DNA of 64,000 nucleotides from Plantactinospora mayteni. Its GTDB lineage: Bacteria > Actinomycetota > Actinomycetes > Mycobacteriales > Micromonosporaceae. The DNA is taken from NCBI RefSeq assembly GCF_016862935.1, contig NZ_BONX01000010.1, positions 62,001 through 126,000 of the forward strand. The letters are read 5' to 3'. The notes under the pieces were generated by a model. It ran no database searches and was not told the origin of the DNA. It saw only the letters and a list, made by a program, of their open reading frames with translations. Position numbers and translations under genes: made by a program. Each line of letters starts with the position of its first letter. The stretch's first letter is position 1. Positions 55,615 through 64,000 of this stretch are shown here, piece after piece.

Positions 55615-55868
55615 CTGTCCCCGTCGGGCGCATTGGTACTCGCCGCCGCCCGCCCGGCTGCACGACGGCTTCGACATCGTGCATTTCGCGGTATTTGCCC
55701 TATAAGGACTGTTCGTCGATAGGCTGATGGGCACCACCGCCCTCCCGAGCGGCAGCCCCCGGAGGACGGCTGGTCGAGCCTCACCCCGGGGCCGGGCGAC
55801 CCCCGGTCCCGGCGGTGGGTGTTCCCGCCGGGCGGTGCCCCGCGAAGCGATGGTCAGCGAGGTGACGG

Positions 55869-56426
55869 GTGAAGTCGTACGCCGAGACAGCCGGTGCGGT
55901 GGAGGTCGCCGACACCGCCGTCGTACGCGGCCCGAACGCGGTCGTCGTCCGGCTCTCCGTCAACGGCACCATCCGGAACATCCTGGTCGAGCCCCGGGTC
56001 AGCCTGCTGGACGCGCTCCGCGACCGACTCGACCTCACCGGCACCAAGAAGGGCTGCAACCAGGGCGCCTGCGGTGCCTGCACGGTCTGGGTGGACAGGC
56101 GGCGGGTACTGGCCTGCCTCACCCTGGCGATCACCTGCGAGACCCGCGAGGTCACCACGATCGAGGGGCTCTCCGACGGGGTGCACCTGCACCCGATGCA
56201 ACAGGCGTTCATCAGCCAGGACGCCTTCCAGTGCGGATACTGCACCCCGGGCCAGATCATGTCGGCGGTGGCGTTCCTCGCCGAGGGGCACGCCGCGGAC
56301 GACGCGCAGATCCGGGAGTGGATGAGCGGCAACATCTGCCGATGCGCGGCGTACCCGAACATCCGGGCCGCCATCCGGCAGGTCCGGGACGAGGCCGGCA
56401 CGAGTGGGCCCGATGCGGCCGGTTAG
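55869..56426 (+). CDS. Molybdenum hydroxylase [2Fe-2S] subunit (PaoA/YagT-like)
   Basis: 185 aa from GTG 55869. Electron-transfer subunit with two [2Fe-2S] clusters: GCNQGACGACTVW and ACL (plant-ferredoxin type), then CGYCTPGQIM and NICRCAAYPNIR. E. coli PaoA is exported by Tat; here I see no twin-arginine signal, so the complex is probably cytoplasmic. The gene overlaps the FAD-subunit gene by 23 bases. Confidence 0.94.
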   Translation: MKSYAETAGAVEVADTAVVRGPNAVVVRLSVNGTIRNILVEPRVSLLDALRDRLDLTGTKKGCNQGACGACTVWVDRRRVLACLTLAITCETREVTTIEGLSDGVHLHPMQQAFISQDAFQCGYCTPGQIMSAVAFLAEGHAADDAQIREWMSGNICRCAAYPNIRAAIRQVRDEAGTSGPDAAG

Positions 56427-57429
56427 CTACTCCCGGGTGGCCGACGTGGCCACCGCGATCGGGACGGTCGCGGCCGACCCGGACAGCACGTTCCTGGCCG
56501 GCGGCACCACCGAGGTCGACCTGCAACGCATCCACGTCGCCCGGTCGAAACGGCTGGTGGACATCAACGACCTGCCGCTGCGCCAGGTCGAGGAGCTGCC
56601 CGGCGGCGGGGTACGGATCGGTGCCGTCGCCCGGATGAGCGACGTCGCCCAGGCCCTGCCGGTCCGGCGCCGGTTCCCGATGGTCTCCGAGGCCCTGCTG
56701 CTCGGCGCCTCCCCGCAACTGCGCAACATGGCGTCGATCGGCGGCAACCTGATGCAGCGGACCCGCTGCGGCTACTTCCGGGACGTGGCGGCGCCCTGCA
56801 ACAAGCGCGAGCCGGGCACCGGCTGCGCCGCGATGACCGGTGTCAACCGCGGCCACGCGGTCCTCGGCACCAGCGAGTACTGCATCGCCACCCACCCCTC
56901 CGACCTGGCCGTCGCACTGGTCGCGCTGGACGCGGTGGTGCTCACCCAGGGGCCGGCCGGACACCGCCAGATCCCCGCCGACGACTTCTATCCGATGCCC
57001 GGGGAGACCCCGGACCGCGAGCACCCGGTCGCGCACGGCGAACTCGTGGTGGCCGTGGAGATCCCGCCGCTGCCGATGGCGAGTACGTCGAACTATCTGA
57101 AGGTGCGGGACCGGGAGTCGTACGAGTTCGCGCTCGCCTCGGCGGCGGTCGCCGTGTCGCTGGACGCCGGAGTGGTCACCGACGTACGGCTGGCGCTGGG
57201 CGGGGTCGCGACGAAGCCGTGGCGGGCCCGTCGGGCCGAGTCGGTGCTGGTCGGCGCCCCGGCCACGGTCGAGTCGTTCCGGGCGGCGGCCGACGCGGAA
57301 CTGGCCGACGCGGTGTCGCACGGGATGAACGCGTACAAGATCGAGCTGGGCCGGCGCACGATCGTCCGTGCGCTGCGCACGGTCACCGGCGACGCCCGGA
57401 TGGTCAGCGACGACGGGAACCCGCCGTGA
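56404..57429 (+). CDS. Molybdenum hydroxylase FAD subunit with [4Fe-4S] motif (PaoB/YagS-like)
   Basis: 341 aa from GTG 56404; ATG 56413 (MRPVSYSRV) is an equally good start. FAD-binding FLAGGTTEVDLQRIHVARSK and GGNLMQRTRCGYFRD. The Cys set RTRCGYFRDVAAPCNKREPGTGCAA is the insert that binds an extra [4Fe-4S] cluster in E. coli PaoB and distinguishes this type from CO dehydrogenase or xanthine dehydrogenase FAD subunits. C-terminal CO-dehydrogenase flavoprotein domain present. Confidence 0.93.
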   Translation: MGPMRPVSYSRVADVATAIGTVAADPDSTFLAGGTTEVDLQRIHVARSKRLVDINDLPLRQVEELPGGGVRIGAVARMSDVAQALPVRRRFPMVSEALLLGASPQLRNMASIGGNLMQRTRCGYFRDVAAPCNKREPGTGCAAMTGVNRGHAVLGTSEYCIATHPSDLAVALVALDAVVLTQGPAGHRQIPADDFYPMPGETPDREHPVAHGELVVAVEIPPLPMASTSNYLKVRDRESYEFALASAAVAVSLDAGVVTDVRLALGGVATKPWRARRAESVLVGAPATVESFRAAADAELADAVSHGMNAYKIELGRRTIVRALRTVTGDARMVSDDGNPP

Positions 57430-57442
57430 ACGGAGTACGCGG

Positions 57443-59686
57443 ATGAGCCCGGTGCTCGGGGCGGCCCTCGACCGGGTGGACGGCCGGGCCAAGGTCACCG
57501 GCGCGGCCCGGTACTCCGGCGAGCTGAACCTGCCCAACCTCGCCCACGCGGTACTGGTCGGTGCCCGGGTACCGAGCGGCCGGATCATCGGGATCGACTG
57601 CCGGCAGGCGAGTGTCGCGGACGGGGTGCTCACGGTGCTGACCCACCTCGACCTGCCCCGGGTCGCCGCCCGGCCGAAGCTGTTCCCGTCGCTGTTCGGG
57701 CTGACCGCGCACGGGCAGAGCTTCTTCCCGATGCAGGACGACGTGGTGCACTACGCCGGCCAGCCGGTCGCGATGGTGGTCGCCGACACCGTCGAGCGGG
57801 CCGAGCACGCGGCCACCCTGGTCCAGGTGAACTACGCCGAGACGCCCTCGGTGACCCTGCTCGACCAGGGGCGCGACCAGACGTACGAGCCGGCGAAGAT
57901 CTTCGGCGGGCTGCTGCCGGGACGGAACCCGACCCGGGGTGACCCGGAGGCCGGACTCCGGGACGCGGCGGTACGGCTCGACGTGACGTACCGGTTCGCG
58001 GCCAACCACCAGAACCCGATCGAGCCCTCCACCACCACGGCGGTCTGGGACGACCTGGACCGGCTGACCCTCCACGACGCGACCCAGGGGCCGACCGCGA
58101 CCCAGCTCTCGGTCGCCGAACTGCTCGGGCTGCCGCCGACCATGGTCCGGGTGGTCAGCCACTACGTCGGCGGCAGCTTCGGCGCCAAGGCGCTGATCTG
58201 GGCGCATCCGACCCTGGCCGCGCTCGCCGCCCGGCGGGTCGGCCGGCCGGTCCGGCTGGTGCTGAGCCGCGAGCAGATGTTCCACTCCTGCGGGCACCGC
58301 GAGGAGCAGGAGCAGCGGATCGGCCTCGGCGCCGACCGGGACGGCCGGCTGGGCGCGCTGCGCCACGACAAGACGTCGCTGACCTCGCACTACGACGACT
58401 GGGCCGAGACCTCGTTGGAGGCGCCCGCCGTGATGTACGCCGCCGCCACCTACGCAGGCGGCTACCGGCTGGCCCGGGGCAACACCATCACCCCGACCTT
58501 CACCCGGGGACCGGGCGCCGCCACCGGGATGTTCGCGCTGGAGTCCGCGATGGACGAGCTGGCGTACGAGATCGGGGTCGACCCGCTGGAGCTGCGGCTG
58601 CGCAACCACACCGACGTCGACCCGAGCACTGGCAACCCGTGGTCGAGCAAGGGACTCCGGGAGTGCTACCAGCGCGGCGCCGAACTCTTCGGCTGGTCCG
58701 GCCGCGACCCGCGCCCCGGAGCGCGCCGGGACGGTGACTGGCTGGTCGGCACCGGCATGGCCAGCGCCGCCTACCCGGTCGCCGCGCCGATGAACCCGCA
58801 ACGGGCCCGGGCCCGGATGTACGCCGACGGCAGCGCGGTCGTCGAGGCCGGCATCTCCGAGTTCGGTACCGGGGCGCTCACCGCGATGACCCAGGTCGCG
58901 GCGGACGGGCTCGGCCTGCCGTTCGACCGGGTACGGTTCGTCGGCGGCACCACCGACCTGCCCAACATCGCCGCCGCGGTCGGTTCGGCCGGCTCCGGCG
59001 CGACGAGTTCCGCCGTACACCTGGCCAGCACCGGGCTGCGCGACCAGCTCGTCGGGCAGGCGGTGGCGGACGCCCGGTCCCCGCTGCACAACGCCGACCC
59101 GGCCGGGATAGTGGTCCGGGACGGCCGGATGTGCCTGCGCGACTCACCGCAGACCGGTGAGACCTACGTCGAGCTGCTGCGACGCAACCACATGCCGGAC
59201 GTCGAGGCGCTCGGCGTCTGGCAGCCGACGCCGCCGGACGGTGGCGGGCACGGGATGTTCACCTTCGGGGCCCAGTTCGCCGAGGTGGCCGTCGACGCCG
59301 ACCTCGGCCTGGTCCGGGTACGTCGGCTGGTCGGCGTCTTCGCCCCGGGCCGGGTACTCAACCGGAGAACCGCGCACAGCCAGTTGATGGGCGGGATGCT
59401 CTGGGGGTTGGGCCAGGCGCTGCTGGAGGCGACCCGGATGGACCCGCACACCGGGCGCTGGGCAAACGCCAGCCTCGCCGACTATCTGGTGCCGGTGAAC
59501 GCCGACGTCCCGGACATCACGATCGACACCATCGAGGTGCCGGACTCGGTGGTGAACCCGCTCGGGGTGAAGGGGGTCGGCGAGATCGGCATCGTCGGCA
59601 CCTCGGCCGCGATCGCCAACGCCGTGCACCACGCCACCGGGCGGCGGATCCGGCACCTGCCGATCACCGTCGAAGACCTGTTGTGA
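57443..59686 (+). CDS. Molybdenum hydroxylase catalytic subunit (PaoC/YagR-like)
   Basis: 747 aa from ATG 57443, with GGAG 8-11 bases upstream; the frame is open earlier without homology. Xanthine-oxidase-type Mo-binding subunit. VGGSFGAKALIWAHPTLAALA, TRGPGAATGMFALESAMDELAYEIGVDPLELRLRN, GTGALTAMTQVAAD, and the catalytic glutamate in GVKGVGEIGIVGTSAA near the end. Aldehydes are the substrates of the characterised PaoABC; substrate here is unknown. No Moco chaperone (PaoD/XdhC) gene is in the window. Confidence 0.95.
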   Translation: MSPVLGAALDRVDGRAKVTGAARYSGELNLPNLAHAVLVGARVPSGRIIGIDCRQASVADGVLTVLTHLDLPRVAARPKLFPSLFGLTAHGQSFFPMQDDVVHYAGQPVAMVVADTVERAEHAATLVQVNYAETPSVTLLDQGRDQTYEPAKIFGGLLPGRNPTRGDPEAGLRDAAVRLDVTYRFAANHQNPIEPSTTTAVWDDLDRLTLHDATQGPTATQLSVAELLGLPPTMVRVVSHYVGGSFGAKALIWAHPTLAALAARRVGRPVRLVLSREQMFHSCGHREEQEQRIGLGADRDGRLGALRHDKTSLTSHYDDWAETSLEAPAVMYAAATYAGGYRLARGNTITPTFTRGPGAATGMFALESAMDELAYEIGVDPLELRLRNHTDVDPSTGNPWSSKGLRECYQRGAELFGWSGRDPRPGARRDGDWLVGTGMASAAYPVAAPMNPQRARARMYADGSAVVEAGISEFGTGALTAMTQVAADGLGLPFDRVRFVGGTTDLPNIAAAVGSAGSGATSSAVHLASTGLRDQLVGQAVADARSPLHNADPAGIVVRDGRMCLRDSPQTGETYVELLRRNHMPDVEALGVWQPTPPDGGGHGMFTFGAQFAEVAVDADLGLVRVRRLVGVFAPGRVLNRRTAHSQLMGGMLWGLGQALLEATRMDPHTGRWANASLADYLVPVNADVPDITIDTIEVPDSVVNPLGVKGVGEIGIVGTSAAIANAVHHATGRRIRHLPITVEDLL

Positions 59687-59687
59687 A

Positions 59688-59701
59688 GAGAATCGATTCT
59701 C
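59688..59701. promoter_or_regulatory. Perfect 14-bp palindrome after the hydroxylase operon
   Basis: GAGAATCGATTCTC begins two bases after the hydroxylase stop. It is too short of a loop for a good terminator and more like a repressor site. Two near-copies of TCCTTCGAG-CGGCC (about 59703 and 59727) follow. No target gene is clear. Confidence 0.35.
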
Positions 59702-59860
59702 ATCCTTCGAGGCGGCCTTCTCGTCCTTCGAGTCGGCCCTTGGCGGGCCGTCACGCTCACCCGACACACCCTCAGTCAAGGTGATCAAGCGGGCCTCGTC
59801 GAGCACCACGATGGCGTCGACACGCCGAGGACCTGCGACAGACAACGGATCCAACCGCCG

Positions 59861-60475
59861 TCAGAGCGCCTCCGCACAGGCCACCCGTTGGCTGGACGGG
59901 TCCGGAGCACCTGACCGCTGGCCGCCGATCGTGAAGGTCGCGTCACTCCCTGGCGGACACGCCCCGACCATCATCTGGGTTATCCGGTGCGTCGGCTTGC
60001 GTTCGCCGGTGCCGTCGCAGCGGGTCTCCTCGACCGGGCCCAACCGTGGCTCCGAGACGCAGTCACCGACAACGATGCCGGGCCCGCCGCCCTCACCCGG
60101 ATCGCCGGGATGTGGCGGCTTGAGGTTACGGGCACACGCGAAGGTGAAGCCGGCGGCACTCCCCTGCTGAGTCCGGATGACCCGCACGACATGGTCCGTT
60201 CCGGCCGGACAGTCTGGTTCGGCCAACGCGCCGGCCATGCCCAGACCGCCGACGTCCACGCTGATCACCGACGCGACCGCGGCCGCGTCGTCGCACGCGA
60301 CCTCGCGCCAGCTCTCGCTGGTGGCATCAGGGCCTCCGGGAGCCACGCAGTCCGACACGCGCAGAGTGTCGTCCACCGCCCCGGTCGCACCCGCGTCTCG
60401 TGGTGACTCCTCCGCACAACCCGCCAACAGCACGAATAGCAGGGCTGCCACTCCGAGCGTCCTCGCTGCCCGCAC
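59861..60475 (-). CDS. Putative lipoprotein of unknown function
   Basis: 204 aa from GTG 60475. A signal peptide with lipobox (RTLGVAALLFVLLAGCAEES, Cys 20) predicts lipid anchoring by Lgt and LspA. Two similar Cys-containing domains follow: LRVSDCVAPGG with VACDDAAAVASV, and IVVGDCVSEPR with ETRCDG; both resemble the secreted septum-associated DUF4333-like or LppU-type repeats, with paired cysteines probably in disulfides. Function unknown. Confidence 0.78.
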   Translation of the reverse strand: MRAARTLGVAALLFVLLAGCAEESPRDAGATGAVDDTLRVSDCVAPGGPDATSESWREVACDDAAAVASVISVDVGGLGMAGALAEPDCPAGTDHVVRVIRTQQGSAAGFTFACARNLKPPHPGDPGEGGGPGIVVGDCVSEPRLGPVEETRCDGTGERKPTHRITQMMVGACPPGSDATFTIGGQRSGAPDPSSQRVACAEAL

Positions 60476-60614
60476 ACCGCCTCCATCCTCGTCAATGCGG
60501 GAAATATAACGCGGTCAGGCTACGGGCAGGTCGAACCCGACGCGGGTCCGGCCGTCGCCGGAGGGCCAGTTCGGCAGGTCGCGGGCGCTGCGTCGAGGGA
60601 ACCGACCGGCGGGC

Positions 60615-60716
60615 TCAGACGACGATGCTGACCATCCGGCCCGGGATCACGATCACCTTCCGGGGCTCCCGGCCGCCCAACTGCTCGGCGACCGCGGCCA
60701 GGGCAGCGGCGCGTAC
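60615..60716 (-). pseudogene. Degenerate second copy of the leuS 3' end
   Basis: The minus frame ending at 60615 reads [33 protein letters not shown] in pieces, with clear matches RAAALAAVA and GREPRKVIV to the leuS C-terminus (RTAALAAVA and GREPRKVIV) encoded at 62559-62660. DNA identity is roughly 80% over about 100 bases by eye. No leuS sequence continues upstream; the pentapeptide-repeat gene begins instead. A relic or an insertion scar. Confidence 0.8.
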
Positions 60717-60753
60717 GGGCGAGGTCGCGCTGCCGCCCCGCTGCGGCCCGGAG

Positions 60754-62235
60754 CTACCCGACGAGGGGCGGTCGGGTGCCGAGGCGGGACCCGGCGAGGT
60801 CGACCGGACCGTGGAAGGTGGCGACTCCGCTGCCTCCGCCGAGATCGAAGGTGGCCCGTGCGAAGCGGCAGCCGGCGAAGCTGGTGGCGCCGTGGAACTG
60901 GGCCCCGACGAACTCGGCGTACCCGCCCGCACCGCCGTGCAGGTCGAGGTCGACCAGGGTGGCGCCGCAGAGCCAGAGGTTGGTCTCCGGCCAGTACGGC
61001 TCGGCGGCCGGGCGAAGCCGCTCGGCGAGCACCTGTTGGACCTCCCGGCGCAGCCGCAGCTCCTCGGCCTGGGCGGGGTTCAGGTCGCCGTCGACCGGGA
61101 ATGGCAGCGGGGTACGCAGATAGGCACAGAGCGCGTCGGTGACGCGTTCCCGCAGCTCCGGACGGGTGTCGCCGAGTTCGGCCAGCAGGCGTAGGCCGGT
61201 GCGCCGAGTGTCGGGGTCCGGGTCGGCGAGCTGCCGGGCGTACGGGCGGATGTCGTCGTCCGGCACCAGCCGGCCGGTGTCGGGCCGCACCGCCCAGCCC
61301 AGCGGCCAGTACGTCTCGCCGTATCCGTCCTCGCCGTCCTCGTCGGACCAGTGTGCGCCGGTCAGCTCCACGGCGGGCTGGTCCAGGTGCACCCGGGCGG
61401 CGAACTCGACCTCCCGGAAGTCCGCCGCCGCACCGAACCGAGCCTTGTAGAACCAGGCCGGGCCGGTGAAGCGGGCACCCCGGAACGAGACCGGCCCGGC
61501 AAAGCGCGCCCCGTCGCCGCCCTCCTCCCAGTCCTGGTAGTCCTCGACCAGCACGGCGACCGGCCACCGCGGATCGGTCTCGTTCGGCTCGTCCCAGGGC
61601 AGCGGGGAGAACTCCTCGAACACCTCCCAGGCCGGATCGTCCTCCCAGAGGGTCTCCTCACCCCGCCCGAACCAGGCGATCCCGCCGAACTCCGCCCCGG
61701 CGAACCCGGCCGTACCCCGGAACCGGGCCCGACCGAAGACCGCCTCGGCGCCGAAGCGGACGCCGTCGAACCGGGCGTCGCCCTCGAAGACCGTACGCGG
61801 AAAGAGCGCCTCGCCGTCGAACCTGGCCCCCTCGAACGACGCCGTACCGACGAACCGGGTGTCCGCGAACCGTCCCTCGGCCAGCTCGCAGCCGCGCAGG
61901 TCGACGTCGACCAGGGTCGTCCCGGAGAGGTCGAGGCTGATCCCCGGCCACGGTCCCGAGTCACCGGGGCGCAGTCGTCCGGCGAGCAGGTCGAGGACGG
62001 CCCGCCTCGGCTCGGTCTCCCCGTCGTCGCCGGACGCCGCCCGCAGCATCGAACCATCCGCTGGGCCGGTGGCCCGCAGATATTCGGAGATCGCGTCCGC
62101 CACCGGCTGTCGGAGTTCGGGCCGGGCGTCGGCGCGGGCCAGCAGCCGGCGTACCGCCGGGAGCCGGTCGGCCGGCTGGCCCTCCGCCAGCGCGACGAGG
62201 TCCGCCCGGTGCTCGTCCAGGTCCCGATCCGCCAT
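60754..62235 (-). CDS. Pentapeptide-repeat protein with duplicated architecture
   Basis: 493 aa from ATG 62235. Two halves share a plan: a helical part (ARPELRQPVADAISEYLR near 40 and TRPELRERVTDALCAYLR near 360), then a run of A(D/N)LXX-like pentapeptides: ARFDGEALF, VRFGAEAVF, ARFRGTAGF, AEFGGIAWF in the first, and AQFHGATSF, CRFARATFD in the second. Such repeats form right-handed beta-helices; known roles include DNA-gyrase protection, but many are uncharacterised. Acidic insert near 205-240. Flanked by leuS and a leuS 3'-end copy. Confidence 0.85.
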   Translation of the reverse strand: MADRDLDEHRADLVALAEGQPADRLPAVRRLLARADARPELRQPVADAISEYLRATGPADGSMLRAASGDDGETEPRRAVLDLLAGRLRPGDSGPWPGISLDLSGTTLVDVDLRGCELAEGRFADTRFVGTASFEGARFDGEALFPRTVFEGDARFDGVRFGAEAVFGRARFRGTAGFAGAEFGGIAWFGRGEETLWEDDPAWEVFEEFSPLPWDEPNETDPRWPVAVLVEDYQDWEEGGDGARFAGPVSFRGARFTGPAWFYKARFGAAADFREVEFAARVHLDQPAVELTGAHWSDEDGEDGYGETYWPLGWAVRPDTGRLVPDDDIRPYARQLADPDPDTRRTGLRLLAELGDTRPELRERVTDALCAYLRTPLPFPVDGDLNPAQAEELRLRREVQQVLAERLRPAAEPYWPETNLWLCGATLVDLDLHGGAGGYAEFVGAQFHGATSFAGCRFARATFDLGGGSGVATFHGPVDLAGSRLGTRPPLVG

Positions 62236-62400
62236 GCCCGCCCGCTCCCCTTCCCCGACTGCTCCGATCACCGGCACCACCGACCCGCCGGTGCCGGAAC
62301 GGACGCTAGCCGCAGCCGGCAACTCCGACCGCCATCGGCGGGCCGCTGCGCCGGACCGCACGTTGCCGACATCGCCGGCGGCCGGCAGGTCGGATCGGTC

Positions 62401-62453
62401 ACCTGGACGCCAGGTGCGCTACCGGTGCTGGGTAACGCATCTGGCGTCCAGGT
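62401..62453. terminator. 18-bp inverted repeat downstream of leuS
   Basis: ACCTGGACGCCAGGTGCG (62401-62418) pairs with CGCATCTGGCGTCCAGGT (62436-62453) with one mismatch around a 17-base loop. It lies between leuS and the pentapeptide gene and could end leuS transcription. The rest of 62236-62558 shows no gene. Confidence 0.6.
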
Positions 62454-62558
62454 CGCCGGGGACTCGCGGCGTTGTCGGGCGGCGGGTCGCCGGCCGGACA
62501 ACCTGTTCCCGACGAGACGGCGGACGGCGGCGGGTTGCCGGCGGAAGGTCGGGCAAGG

Positions 62559-64000
62559 TCAGGCGACGACGCTGACCATCCGGCCAGTCACCACGATCAC
62601 CTTGCGCGGCTCCCGGCCGGCCAGTTGGTCGGCGACCGCCGCCAGCGCGGCCGTCCGGATCGCCTCCTCGGCCGCCTCCGCCGGCACCTCGACCCGGCCC
62701 CGGACCTTGCCGTTGACCTGCACGGGGTACGTCACCGTCTCGGCGACCAGCAGGCTCGGGTCGGCCACCGGGAACGGCTCGTACGCCAGCGACTCGGCGT
62801 GCCCCAGCCGCTGCCACAGCTCCTCGGCGACGTGCGGGGCGAACGGCGACAGCATCAGCAGCAGCGGCTCCGCCACCTCGCGGGGCGTCGCGTCCAGCCT
62901 GGTCAGGCCGTTCGTCAGCTCGATCAGTTTGGCGATCGCGGTGTTCATCCGGATGCCGTCCAGGTCGCCCCGGACCCCGTCGACGATCCGGTGCAGCAGC
63001 CGCCGGGTCTGCTCGTCGGCCGGCGCGTCGGTGACCCGCAGCTCGCCGGTCTGCTCGTCGACCATCGTGCGCCAGACCCGTTGCAGGAACCGGTACGCCC
63101 CGATCACCGCCCGGGTCTCCCAGGGCCGGGAGACGTCCAGCGGGCCCATCGACATCTCGTAGACCCGGAACGTGTCGGCGCCGTACGCCTCGCACATCTC
63201 GTCCGGGGTCACCACGTTCCGCAGCGACTTGCCCATCTTGCCGTAGACCCGGGTGACCTGCTGCTCGCCGAAGTAGTACTTCCCGTCGACCTCCTCCACC
63301 TCGGCGGCCTCGACGTAGCCGCCCCGGTCGTTCTGGAAGGCGTACGCCTGGATCATGCCCTGGTTGTACAGCCGGCGGTACGGCTCGAAGGACGAGACGT
63401 GGCCCAGGTCGTACAGCACCTTGTGCCAGAAGCGGGCGTACAGCAGGTGCAGCACGGCGTGCTCCTGGCCGCCGACGTACAGGTCGACGCCGCCGGGGTC
63501 GCCGGGCGACTGCGGGCCCATCCAGTACCGCTCGTTGGCCGGGTCCACGAAGCGGTCCGGGTTGGTCGGGTCCAGGTAGCGCAGCTCGTACCAGCAGGAG
63601 CCGGCCCACTGCGGCATCACGTTGGTCTCCCGGGTGTAGCGCTTCGGCCCGTCGCCCAGGTCCAGCTCGACCTCGACCCAGTCCTTGCGCCGGGACAGCG
63701 GGGTCTCCGGGTCGGAGTCGGCGTCCTCCGGGTCGAAGGTGCGCGGCGCGAAGTCGTCCACCTCGGGCAGCTCGACCGGCAGCATCGACTCGGGTAGCGC
63801 GACCGGGTTGCCCTGCTCGTCGTAGACGATCGGGAACGGCTCGCCCCAGTAGCGCTGCCGGCTGAACAGCCAGTCCCGCAGCCGGTAGGTGACCGCGCCG
63901 GAACCGTGCCCGTTCGCCTCCAGCCACTCGATGATCTTCGCCTTGGCGTCGGCGATGAACAGCCCGTCCAGGTCCAGGCCGCCGTCCGGCGCGGCGCTGT
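62559..64000 (-). CDS. leuS: Leucyl-tRNA synthetase, C-terminal part (5' end outside window)
   Basis: The visible 480 codons cover part of the catalytic domain, the KMSKS loop, the anticodon-binding domain and the C-terminal domain. [20 protein letters not shown] and [17 protein letters not shown] (KMGKS variant of KMSKS) are diagnostic of class Ia Leu[22 protein letters not shown] and the C-terminal [17 protein letters not shown] end the protein. Charges tRNA-Leu. A second, degenerate copy of its last 33 codons lies 1.9 kb downstream. Confidence 0.96.
   Translation of the reverse strand, partial: SAAPDGGLDLDGLFIADAKAKIIEWLEANGHGSGAVTYRLRDWLFSRQRYWGEPFPIVYDEQGNPVALPESMLPVELPEVDDFAPRTFDPEDADSDPETPLSRRKDWVEVELDLGDGPKRYTRETNVMPQWAGSCWYELRYLDPTNPDRFVDPANERYWMGPQSPGDPGGVDLYVGGQEHAVLHLLYARFWHKVLYDLGHVSSFEPYRRLYNQGMIQAYAFQNDRGGYVEAAEVEEVDGKYYFGEQQVTRVYGKMGKSLRNVVTPDEMCEAYGADTFRVYEMSMGPLDVSRPWETRAVIGAYRFLQRVWRTMVDEQTGELRVTDAPADEQTRRLLHRIVDGVRGDLDGIRMNTAIAKLIELTNGLTRLDATPREVAEPLLLMLSPFAPHVAEELWQRLGHAESLAYEPFPVADPSLLVAETVTYPVQVNGKVRGRVEVPAEAAEEAIRTAALAAVADQLAGREPRKVIVVTGRMVSVVA

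Noticed and set aside
59688-59701. Zur or Fur-type metal box at the 14-bp palindrome
   Set aside because: The centre and spacing do not match the 15-bp Zur or 19-bp Fur patterns, and no metal-related gene lies beside it.

Overview
This window is about 70% or more G+C, uses GTG and TTG starts often, and carries an actinobacterial division and cell-wall (dcw) gene cluster together with a his cluster, dnaE1, lspA, dksA and wag31/divIVA. Gene order and protein character fit a filamentous actinomycete of the Micromonosporaceae (Micromonospora or Plantactinospora type). That placement is inference from content, because no rRNA gene is present.

Layout. (1) 1-6145: end of an unknown gene, a long-chain acyl-CoA ligase with palindromes in its upstream region, a NUDIX hydrolase, and a divergent MocR-type regulator/YczE membrane protein pair separated by direct repeats. 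(2) 6164-12609, minus strand: hisD-hisC-hisB-(57-aa membrane protein)-hisH-(108-aa basic membrane protein)-hisA/priA-hisF, with a remnant of an organic hydroperoxide resistance gene between hisA and hisF. (3) 12932-14457: a frameshifted TnpB-type nuclease gene. (4) 14467-27501: LON-domain protein, DUF2567-like protein, dnaE1, a MinD/ParA-like ATPase, an anchored protein, RluA-type pseudouridine synthase, lspA, dksA and a cation/proton antiporter. (5) 27620-47590, minus strand: the dcw region, transcribed mraZ-rsmH-ftsL-ftsI-murE-murF-mraY-ftsW-murG-murC-ftsQ-ftsZ-yggS-sepF-yggT-divIVA. Most junctions are 4-base overlaps or short gaps. murD is absent from its usual place between mraY and ftsW; a 186-base stretch with a perfect 12-bp hairpin sits there. 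(6) 48000-52451: a superfamily 1 helicase, an intact TnpB element inserted just upstream of its start, and a divergent lone YefM-type antitoxin. (7) 52677-55430: murT-gatD (lipid II amidation) and a VTT-domain membrane protein. (8) 55869-59686: a three-subunit molybdenum hydroxylase of the PaoABC (YagTSR) type. (9) 59861-64000: a lipoprotein, a degenerate second copy of the leuS 3' end, a pentapeptide-repeat protein, and the 3' part of leuS.

The genes work together mainly in peptidoglycan precursor synthesis (MurC/E/F/G, MraY, MurT/GatD), septation (FtsZ/Q/L/I/W, SepF) and polar growth (DivIVA). The main regulatory signals I can read are a MraZ operator (four GTGG-type boxes at exact 10-bp spacing over the mraZ promoter), an ftsZ promoter with a dyad on its -10, MocR-type direct repeats at 4629-4660, and TGTACA-like repeats before the YefM antitoxin. 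I see no CRISPR array, tRNA, rRNA or prophage. The points most worth following up are the murD-less dcw cluster, the leuS 3'-end duplication, and the antitoxin/TnpB junction.
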